In this document: one piece after another, positions 7,024 through 12,241 of the stretch
Layout: the number at the start of each line of letters is the position of its first letter
How positions within the stretch are numbered: the stretch's first letter is position 1
Position numbers and translations under genes: made by a program
The notes under the pieces: generated by a model
What the model was told of the DNA's origin: nothing
Seen by the model: only the letters and a program-made list of their open reading frames with translations
The model's database searches: none
Assembly (NCBI GenBank): GCA_036745195.1
Contig: DAIOGO010000076.1
Location: forward strand, 1-12,241
Length of the DNA: 12,241 nucleotides
Direction: 5' to 3'
Origin: JBFHRE01 sp036745195
GTDB taxonomy: Bacteria; Actinomycetota; Acidimicrobiia; Spongiisociales; ZC4RG35

Positions 7024-7946
7024 TGAGCGACATCCAAATCACCCCCGAGGATCCGTCGCCGAACGTCGAGGACGAGGTCACCACCCTGGTGGTTGCCGCC
7101 GGGATGAGCGAGCGCAAGATGGCGCGCAAGGAGAACTGGCGCCTCATCCGCCGGCGCCCTTCGTTCATCATCGGAATGGTCATCGTCACGGTGTGGGTGA
7201 TCTGCGCCCTCCTTCCCGAGGCGCTGGCTCCATTTCACCCGCTCGACTTCAGGACGGATCTGAACAAGGCGCCTGGCTGGCCGCATGTCTTCGGGACGGA
7301 CAAGGGTGGGCGGGACGTGTTCTCGAGGGTGATCGCCGGGGCTCGCGACGTCCTCAAGATCGCACCGCTCGCGGCGCTGCTCGGCGTGATCGGCGGGATC
7401 ATCCTGGGCATGTTCATGGGATACCTGCGCGGCCGCTTCGACATGCTTGCCAGCCGGGTGGTCGAGGCGTTCCTGTCGCTCCCGGTGGTGTTGCTCGGTC
7501 TGCTGGCCGTCACCACGCTGGGCAACTCCAACTGGGTGGTGATAGGCGTAGTGGCGACGCTGTTCACCCCCGTGGTTGCCAGGACGGTGCGATCGGCGGT
7601 GCTGGCCGAACGCGAACTCGACTACGTCACGTCGGCCCGGCTCCGGGGAGAGTCGACCCCGTTCATCATGTTCCGCGAGATCCTCCCCAACGTGTCGGGT
7701 CCGATCATCGTCGAGTTGACGGTCCGGATCGGCTACGCGGTGTTCACCGTCGCCACCCTTTCGTTCCTCGGCGCAGGACCACCACCACCTTCGCCCGACT
7801 GGGGATCCCAGGTGAGCGACAACTACAACTCGATCGTGTCGGGTTTCTGGTGGTCGACCTTCTTTCCGGCCATGGCGATCGCCAGCCTGGTGATCGCCGT
7901 AAACCTGATCGCCGACGCGGTCCAGTCTGTTCTGGGGGATTCGTGA
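7023..7946 (+). CDS. Peptide-type ABC permease, DppC-like, 307 aa
   Basis: This is the second membrane subunit, pairing with the DppB-like protein to form the pore. A cytoplasmic N-terminal tail of about 45 residues precedes RRRPSFIIGMVIVTVWVICALLPEAL (TM1). The family motif HVFGTDKGGRDVFSRVIAGARDVL follows near residues 83-104, then several membrane segments. The EAA coupling loop reads ERELDYVTSARLRGES...ILPNVSGPI. The C-terminal part has LSFLGAGPPPPSPDWGSQV, typical of DppC/OppC, and ends in LVIAVNLIADAVQSVLGDS. The length is normal for the family. The ATG at 7023-7025 overlaps the stop of the previous gene (TGATG), and its own TGA overlaps the GTG of the ATPase gene, so the three are almost certainly one transcript with coupled translation. 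Confidence 0.95.
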   Translation: MSDIQITPEDPSPNVEDEVTTLVVAAGMSERKMARKENWRLIRRRPSFIIGMVIVTVWVICALLPEALAPFHPLDFRTDLNKAPGWPHVFGTDKGGRDVFSRVIAGARDVLKIAPLAALLGVIGGIILGMFMGYLRGRFDMLASRVVEAFLSLPVVLLGLLAVTTLGNSNWVVIGVVATLFTPVVARTVRSAVLAERELDYVTSARLRGESTPFIMFREILPNVSGPIIVELTVRIGYAVFTVATLSFLGAGPPPPSPDWGSQVSDNYNSIVSGFWWSTFFPAMAIASLVIAVNLIADAVQSVLGDS

Positions 7947-10003
7947 GCGAGATGATGGGATCGACCGGCATCAAGACCACCGCCGCCCTCGAGGTGGAGA
8001 ACCTGGAGGTCGTGTACACCGTTCGGGGGGTGGATCGTGAGGTCCTGCGCGGGGTCTCGTTCAGCGTGGCGCCGGGGGAGGCCTACGGCTTGGTGGGTGA
8101 GTCCGGGTGCGGGAAGTCGACGACTGCCTTCGCCGCCGTTCGGTACCTGCCCCGCAACGGCCGGATCGTCGGTGGACACGTCAGGGTCGGTGGGCGCGAC
8201 GTCACCGCCATGTCGACCAAGGAACTCCAGGAGTTCCGGGCCGGCGAGGCGTCGATGGTGTATCAGGACCCCGCCCAGGCCCTCAATCCGACCCTGCGGG
8301 TCGGTCGCCAGGTGATCGAGTCTTTCACGGTTCTCGGCCAGAGCAAGGAGCAGGCCCGGGTCTCGGCGATGGAGGCGTTGCGCCGGGTCCGGATCGCCGA
8401 CCCCACCCGGGTGATGGACCGGTACCCGTTCCAGCTCTCGGGAGGTATGCAGCAGCGGGTGGTGATCGCCATGGCATTGGCGTGCAACCCCAAATTGCTG
8501 GTCCTCGACGAGCCGACCACCGGTCTCGATGCCACCGTAGAGGCAGAGGTGCTCGACCTCGTCCGCACCTTGCGGCACGAGATCAATGCGGCGGTGGTGA
8601 TGATCGCCCACAACCTGGGAATCATCCGAGCGTTGTGCGATCGGGTCGGCGTGATGTACGCCGGAAAGATCGTCGAAGAAGGACCGAGTGGCGAGGTGTT
8701 CGATCACCCCCAGCACCCCTACACGGTGGGCCTGTTGCGATCGTTGCCCCGTCACGGCGCCCACAAGACCCACAACGCCCTGGCCACCATCCCCGGGATC
8801 CTTCCCCAGATCGGGACCGACCTCCCCGCCTGCGTCTATGTCGATCGCTGCGTGCTCGCCACCGACATCTGTCGAACCGAGCAACCACCCGAGGTTCCCG
8901 TCGCCAACCGGGGTGGGTTCACCCGCTGCCATCATCCGGATCGAATCCCGGAGATGGAACATCTGCTCGACGAAGCGGTCAGCATCAGCATCCTGGCGCC
9001 CTCGGCCGATCGACCCGATGTTCTCGAGCTGAGCGGTGTATCCAAGACATTCCACCAGCGGGGCCACAACGTCCCGGCCCTGGTCGACGTGGATCTGACG
9101 CTGGCGATGGGTGACACCCTCGGCATCGTGGGAGAGTCGGGCTCGGGTAAGTCGACGCTCGCCAAGACCATCCTCGGAATCGAGTCCACCGACCAGGGAG
9201 GGGTGGTGTCGCTCGACGGATCCCAGATCCCGCCGGGCACGAGGGAGCGCTCGACCGATTCGAAACGGTCCATGCAGATGGTGTTCCAGAACCCCGATTC
9301 TGCGCTGAACCGGAGCTGGTCGGTGCGGCGGATTCTCATCCGGAGCATGACCAAGTTGACCGGGATCAAGCACGACGAGGCGAACGAGAAGGTGGAGGCG
9401 CTGGCCGCCCATCTGCGGCTGACTCCCCGCCATCTCGATCTGAAGCCCCGGCAGCTTTCGGGTGGTCTCAAGCAGCGAGTGGCCATCGCCCGGGCCTTTG
9501 CGGGTGATCCCCGCATCGTTGTCTGTGACGAACCAACCAGTGCCCTCGACGTGTCGGTGCAGGCGGCGATCCTCAACCTGCTCGCCAATCTGCAGTCCGA
9601 GAACAAGACGAGCTACGTGTTCATCACCCACGATGTCGGGGTGGTGCGATATCTGGCCGATCGGATCGCGGTCATGTATCTGGGCCGGATCATGGAACTC
9701 GGCTCGACCCAACAGATCTTCGATGGCCCTAACCACCCCTACACGGAAGCCCTGCTCTCGGCGGTGCCGAGTGTCGACGGAGACACCCGCACCCGCATTC
9801 CGCTCGCCGGCGAGATCCCCAGCCCCGCCAACCCGCCCTCCGGGTGTGTGTTCCACACCCGCTGTCACCGGGTGGTGATGGGGCTGTGTGACGTGACCGA
9901 ACCCGCTCCCATCGAACTGTCGCCAGGCCATGTCTCGCGGTGCCATCTCGACGTGGAGACGCTGCGAGCCCCGGCTGTCAAGGTCGACGCCCCGGTGTCC
10001 TGA
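7943..10003 (+). CDS. Peptide-type ABC importer ATPase, fused DppD-DppF type, 686 aa
   Basis: One chain carries both ATPase domains that power the importer. Domain 1 has Walker A GESGCGKST (52-60), signature LSGGMQQR from L165 and Walker B ending D189-E190. Domain 2 has Walker A GESGSGKST (397-405), signature LSGGLKQR from L505 and Walker B ending D529-E530. After each domain comes an oligopeptide-type tail (HPYTVGLLRSLP; HPYTEALLSAVP) and a four-cysteine cluster, CVYVDRC...C...C and CVFHTRC...C...C. In related DppD/OppD proteins such cysteines bind an iron-sulfur cluster. Tandem fusions of this kind are known, for example GsiA of the glutathione importer. GTG 7943 overlaps the previous stop (GTGA), with GGGGGA only 3 nt upstream; ATG 7952 is an alternative start with longer spacing. 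Both domains look catalytically complete. Confidence 0.95.
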   Translation: MSEMMGSTGIKTTAALEVENLEVVYTVRGVDREVLRGVSFSVAPGEAYGLVGESGCGKSTTAFAAVRYLPRNGRIVGGHVRVGGRDVTAMSTKELQEFRAGEASMVYQDPAQALNPTLRVGRQVIESFTVLGQSKEQARVSAMEALRRVRIADPTRVMDRYPFQLSGGMQQRVVIAMALACNPKLLVLDEPTTGLDATVEAEVLDLVRTLRHEINAAVVMIAHNLGIIRALCDRVGVMYAGKIVEEGPSGEVFDHPQHPYTVGLLRSLPRHGAHKTHNALATIPGILPQIGTDLPACVYVDRCVLATDICRTEQPPEVPVANRGGFTRCHHPDRIPEMEHLLDEAVSISILAPSADRPDVLELSGVSKTFHQRGHNVPALVDVDLTLAMGDTLGIVGESGSGKSTLAKTILGIESTDQGGVVSLDGSQIPPGTRERSTDSKRSMQMVFQNPDSALNRSWSVRRILIRSMTKLTGIKHDEANEKVEALAAHLRLTPRHLDLKPRQLSGGLKQRVAIARAFAGDPRIVVCDEPTSALDVSVQAAILNLLANLQSENKTSYVFITHDVGVVRYLADRIAVMYLGRIMELGSTQQIFDGPNHPYTEALLSAVPSVDGDTRTRIPLAGEIPSPANPPSGCVFHTRCHRVVMGLCDVTEPAPIELSPGHVSRCHLDVETLRAPAVKVDAPVS

Positions 10004-10079
10004 CCTTCGGCGTCGCCAGGTCGGTTGGTGCGCGAGTTTCGAAGAACGACCGATGTTGTTCAGATCGAGAGGAGCCGCA

Positions 10080-10469
10080 ATGCCCAGTCTGGATGAGTGG
10101 ATCGCCGGTTACCGATCGGCGTGGGAGGAGCGAGATGCCGACGCCGCAGCGGCACTGTTCACTTCCGACTCGACCTACCGCGCGAGCATCTTCGAAGAGC
10201 CCTTCCATGGTCGGGACGGCGTGTCGGAGTACTGGGCTTCGGTGACGGCGACCCAGAGCGAAGTGCAGGTCCGGATGGGCCGTCCGTTCGTCGACGGCGA
10301 CCGGGTCACGGTCGAGTTCTGGACGAACATGCGGGTCGGCGGCGATCCGGTGACCCTCCCCGGTTGTCTGCTGCTCGACTTCGACGAGGCGGGCTTGTGC
10401 CGGCGGCTCCGCGAATACTGGCATTTCATGCCCGGTCGTTTCGACCCGCCCCCCGAGTGGGGCGAGTAG
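10080..10469 (+). CDS. SnoaL/NTF2-like small protein, 129 aa
   Basis: The protein has the pattern of the SnoaL/NTF2-like fold, a cone of helices and a curved sheet used by small enzymes and binding proteins. The N-terminal helix is WIAGYRSAWEERDADAAAALF, then TSDSTYRASIFEEPFHGRDGVSEYWASV, the usual pocket-forming segment, and strands around DGDRVTVEFWTNM and LPGCLLLDFDEAG. It ends with EYWHFMPGRFDPPPEWGE. The length is normal for the fold. The start ATG 10080 has AGAGGAG at 10068-10074, 5 nt upstream, a strong ribosome site. It lies 76 bp after the ATPase gene on the same strand and could be read through from it, but no link to transport is known. There is no signal peptide. Substrate and reaction cannot be assigned. 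Confidence 0.85.
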   Translation: MPSLDEWIAGYRSAWEERDADAAAALFTSDSTYRASIFEEPFHGRDGVSEYWASVTATQSEVQVRMGRPFVDGDRVTVEFWTNMRVGGDPVTLPGCLLLDFDEAGLCRRLREYWHFMPGRFDPPPEWGE

Positions 10470-10532
10470 CCGGCCGGCTGGCGCTGACATCGGACGGTCC
10501 CGCCGCCCTGGCCGTGGGGAGGGGTCGCGTGG

Positions 10533-10538
10533 TACGAT
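10533..10538 (+). promoter_or_regulatory. Probable -10 box for tRNA-Arg
   Basis: TACGAT matches the TANNNT -10 consensus and lies 52 nt before the mature tRNA-Arg 5' end. Transcription would start near 10545, giving a leader of about 45 nt that contains the hairpin at 10568-10583. No clear -35 box is visible 16-18 nt upstream. Confidence 0.4.
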
Positions 10539-10567
10539 GCCGACTCGGCGGCGCACCCGCCGAATCC

Positions 10568-10583
10568 CCTTGTTTCGACAAGG
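10568..10583 (+). other. TTCG-capped hairpin in tRNA-Arg leader
   Basis: CCTTGT-TTCG-ACAAGG makes a perfect 6-bp stem with a UUCG tetraloop, ending 7 nt before the mature tRNA. A competing small hairpin, AAGG-AGA-CCTT (10580-10590), shares its 3' strand and runs up to the tRNA 5' end. A role in leader folding or RNase P processing is an inference. No T-run follows, so it is not an intrinsic terminator. Confidence 0.5.
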
Positions 10584-10590
10584 AGACCTT

Positions 10591-10664
10591 GCGCCCGTAG
10601 CTCAATTGGATAGAGCGTCTGACTACGGATCAGGAGGTTGGGGGTTCAAGTCCCTCCGGGCGTG
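10591..10664 (+). tRNA. tRNA-Arg(ACG)
   Basis: A complete cloverleaf is present. The acceptor strands are GCGCCCG (10591-10597) and CGGGCGT (10657-10663), with a terminal G-T pair, and discriminator G at 10664. The D stem is GCTC/GAGC. The anticodon stem TCTGA/TCAGG encloses CTACGGA with anticodon ACG at 10625-10627. The variable loop is 5 nt and the T arm is GGGGG-TTCAAGT-CCCTC at 10640-10656. CC then G follow, so CCA is not fully encoded. The first anticodon A is expected to be deaminated to inosine so that it reads CGU, CGC and CGA. Confidence 0.97.
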
Positions 10665-10669
10665 CCGCA

Positions 10670-10924
10670 AAGGGCCTGCTGGATCGCCATTTCCAACCCT
10701 CTGGTGACGGGCTGGCGGCTGATCACGACCAGATCACGTTTTTCTCGATGCCGAGGGCCGATGGCTTCGAGCAGGGGAGCTACCTGTACTGGGAGAGCCC
10801 TGTGTATGGCCGTGGCTTCGCTACGTCCCGTAAAGCCTGCAGCTCCGAGATCGTTGGGTCATCTCACTCAGAGTCAGACTTCGCTCAGGGTTTGGCTTCC
10901 AAGAGAATGGTCGGTAGCACGTGA
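10670..10924 (+). pseudogene. Possible gene remnant downstream of tRNA-Arg
   Basis: Read in the frame of the GAT at 10721, this stretch is open from inside the tRNA to TGA 10922-10924 and has mostly G or C in third positions. It gives protein-like text such as DQITFFSMPRADGFEQG and SYLYWESPVYGRGFATSRKA. There is no usable start codon before ATG 10748, and the end runs into the 3' end of the opposite TetR gene. I do not recognise the family. It may be the tail of a gene cut off at the tRNA junction, or a chance open frame. Two copies of GATCACG lie 4 nt apart at 10721-10727 and 10732-10738. Otherwise nothing is seen between the tRNA and the TetR gene, including no terminator. Confidence 0.25.
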
Positions 10925-11517
10925 CTGAGCCAGTCCATGACTTCATCGTGTGACCACCCGCGCTCGATGGTCAGGTGGTGGTACGAGCTGTCGCCGTACA
11001 CGGTGAGAAAGGCGTCGAGCAAGTGGTCCCGGGACACTCCCGCCCGTAGTGGAGCCTTGGCCGCCAGGTTGTCGAGTACCTCGCCGAATGCTTCGCGTCG
11101 CAGCCGTTCGTGGTGCTCATGAGTCGCCCGAACTTCGGTGTCGGTGAGGGCTGCGGCCCGTAACACTTCGGAGATGGTGCTCGCCCTCGCGAAAACGTCG
11201 CCGGCACCACGCACGAACACCCCGAGCGCCTCGGCGGCGTCAGGGTCGTCGAGCATTGCCTGCCACCAGGGCCGGGCCTGCGGCGGCGACCCATCATCGT
11301 GGCCGACGACAGCAGCATCGATCACGGCGCTTATCAGCTCGGCCTTGGTGTGGAAGACGAAGTAGATGGTCTGTGGGGCCACCCCGGCGCGATCGGCGAT
11401 GGAGGCGATCGTGGCCCCGTGATAGCCGCTCTCGACGAAGACGGCGTGGGCGGCCGTGACGATTGCCTCCCTGGTCGCCTGCGAGCGCTGTCTGCGGCTC
11501 TCCTTGACATTGGCCAT
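10885..11517 (-). CDS. TetR-family transcriptional regulator, 210 aa
   Basis: This is a one-component DNA-binding repressor-type protein. The N-terminal domain is typical: RSQATREAIVTAAHAVFVESGYHGATIASIADRAGVAPQTIYFVFHTKAEL, with the helix-turn-helix at about residues 36-55 and the family-typical TIY-x-x-F-x-x-K ending. The remaining 150 residues are a variable helical ligand-binding and dimer domain, from which no ligand can be read. The length is normal. ATG 11517 has no clear ribosome site. The gene is divergent from the membrane-protein gene at 11584, with two abutting palindromes in the 66-bp spacer, so it very probably controls itself and that gene. A possible minus-strand promoter is TTGTAG (11571-11566) with TACTCT (11549-11544), overlapping the larger palindrome. 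Confidence 0.95.
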   Translation of the reverse strand: MANVKESRRQRSQATREAIVTAAHAVFVESGYHGATIASIADRAGVAPQTIYFVFHTKAELISAVIDAAVVGHDDGSPPQARPWWQAMLDDPDAAEALGVFVRGAGDVFARASTISEVLRAAALTDTEVRATHEHHERLRREAFGEVLDNLAAKAPLRAGVSRDHLLDAFLTVYGDSSYHHLTIERGWSHDEVMDWLSHVLPTILLEAKP

Positions 11518-11533
11518 GTGTTGAGCGTAACGT

Positions 11534-11570
11534 GTGACAAGCTAGAGTAATACTCTAGTGTAGCGCTACA
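11534..11570. promoter_or_regulatory. Divergent promoter region with two palindromic operator candidates
   Basis: CTAGAGTA-A-TACTCTAG at 11542-11558 is a perfect 8-bp-arm palindrome, a normal size for a TetR-family operator. TGTAGCGCTACA at 11559-11570 is a second perfect palindrome that abuts it directly. On the plus strand GTGACA (11534-11539) and TAGTGT (11556-11561) could be -35 and -10 boxes 16 nt apart, with the first palindrome filling the spacer. A bound repressor would block this promoter and the opposing one. Confidence 0.7.
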
Positions 11571-11583
11571 AAAGGAGTGTCGT

Positions 11584-12201
11584 ATGGGATTCGCAGTCAA
11601 CACCAGGCCCCGGCTCGCGTCGGCCGGACGGATAACGATTTGGACCGGCCTCCTGGGAGCTGTGTCCGGATTGCTGCTCGCCTTTCGTCCACCCGCGGTG
11701 AGCGCCGACCAGTGGAGCTATCCCCAAGCGGAAGTCGAGTTTGCATTGACGCAGACCTGGTTCGCCCTTCAACACCTTGGCCTCGCCCTCGGTATCTGGG
11801 CTCTGTGGGGACTTACCGGTCGTCGGGGCCGGTTCGGCTATTACATGGCGCTGGGTGGGATGCTCGCCCTTGCCGTCATCGAGCTCGTTGCCATCATCCC
11901 GGCCAGCGAGACCCTGGAAGCGCCCACAGTTGTTGGTCTCGGGGTGGCCTACGGGATCGTCACGTTCGTGATTGGCGTCGGCCTGGTGGTGATGGGAGCC
12001 GGAGCTTCCCGCTCCGGTGTCCTGTCCGGGTGGGATCGTTGGGTACCGCTCGCCCTCGGGGTCTGGGTCTTCTTCCCGATGATGCCTGCGATCGCGATGT
12101 CGTTCCTCGGCGCACGTCTGTCGATCACCGGATGGATGCTGCTGTTTGCGGCTCTGGGGTGGGTCATCCTCAGGCGAGAGGAGGTAGCCGGTGCATCGTG
12201 A
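11584..12201 (+). CDS. Six-helix membrane protein of unknown function, 205 aa
   Basis: I do not recognise the family. The protein has about six hydrophobic helices, near residues 17-34, 58-77, 86-105, 114-138, 152-174 and 179-196. The loop between helices 1 and 2 (PPAVSADQWSYPQAEVEF) is polar. The short loops GRRGRFG and ASRSGVLSGWDRW are basic or mixed, and the C-terminus RREEVAGAS is probably cytoplasmic. No catalytic or transporter motif is visible, and small helical bundles like this cannot be assigned by eye. ATG 11584 has GGAG at 11574-11577, 6 nt upstream. The gene is divergent from the TetR gene across a palindromic operator region, so it is the likely regulated target. Its stop overlaps a possible next start at 12191. 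Confidence 0.85.
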   Translation: MGFAVNTRPRLASAGRITIWTGLLGAVSGLLLAFRPPAVSADQWSYPQAEVEFALTQTWFALQHLGLALGIWALWGLTGRRGRFGYYMALGGMLALAVIELVAIIPASETLEAPTVVGLGVAYGIVTFVIGVGLVVMGAGASRSGVLSGWDRWVPLALGVWVFFPMMPAIAMSFLGARLSITGWMLLFAALGWVILRREEVAGAS

Positions 12202-12241
12202 AGTCGTGATCGGGGGGACCGTCGGCGTGGCATGGGCGTGT
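12191..12241 (+). CDS. Possible start of next gene, cut by window edge
   Basis: GTG 12191 opens a frame that stays open for the 17 codons left in the window and reads (M)HREVVIGGTVGVAWAC. It overlaps the stop of the membrane-protein gene by 11 nt, and AGGTAG at 12183-12188 could act as a weak ribosome site. The GGTVGVAWAC stretch is hydrophobic, but 17 residues are too few to identify a family. GTG 12206 is another possible start in the same frame. Confidence 0.4.
   Translation, partial: MHREVVIGGTVGVAWAC

Noticed and set aside
7193..7942. Upstream extension of the ATPase frame into the DppC-like gene
   Set aside because: The frame stays open upstream of GTG 7943 but overlaps the well-supported permease in another frame, and ATPase homology starts only after 7943.
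7823..9946. Long open frame on the minus strand (707 codons)
   Set aside because: It lies opposite the fused ATPase, whose Walker and signature motifs settle the coding strand. The antisense translation shows only composition bias.

Overview
The window is high-GC DNA from what is most likely an actinobacterium, possibly of the Acidimicrobiia or a relative. The evidence is the strong G/C third-position bias, a PPOX-family flavin/F420-type oxidoreductase, tRNA genes without an encoded CCA, a class III cyclase fused to an NB-ARC-type ATPase, and a TANNNT -10 box placed for a leaderless start. The lineage is an inference. A run of exactly 100 N (6744-6843) marks this as a draft, scaffolded assembly.

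Left part (1-1157). The window opens inside a serine tRNA gene with a long variable arm and an anticodon ending in A. Two small genes follow on the minus strand, joined by an ATGA overlap: a PPOX-class oxidoreductase (408-815) and an unrecognised 98-residue protein (115-411). A perfect 41-bp copy of the 3' end of the first tRNA recurs at 980-1020 without the rest of a tRNA gene. The arrangement resembles the two ends of an element integrated at a tRNA, or its scar. A complete tRNA-Ser(GCU) follows at 1068-1157.

Centre (1275-10003). A 1001-residue cyclase/NB-ARC/TPR protein precedes a complete peptide-type ABC importer on the same strand: a Tat-type lipoprotein binding protein, two permeases and one protein carrying both ATPase domains. 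The three transport genes downstream of the binding protein are tightly packed, with stop/start overlaps. The N gap lies in the first permease and removes its ATPase-coupling loop; comparison with the family suggests that more sequence is missing than the 100 N imply. The cyclase protein could sense a cytoplasmic signal and make cAMP, but a functional link to the importer rests only on position.

Right part (10080-12241). A small SnoaL/NTF2-like protein is followed by tRNA-Arg(ACG), which is preceded by a TACGAT -10 box and a TTCG-capped hairpin. A short coding-like remnant without a start follows that tRNA. Then come a TetR-family repressor on the minus strand and a divergent six-helix membrane protein. 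Their shared 66-bp spacer holds a perfect 17-bp palindrome abutting a perfect 12-bp palindrome, a strong operator candidate. The window ends in the first 17 codons of another possible gene.

Most of the window is ordinary. The items most worth checking are the tRNA-tail direct repeat, the undersized gap in the permease, the operator pair, and the cyclase/ATPase gene next to the importer. I found no CRISPR array, transposase, integrase or clearly new multi-gene system.
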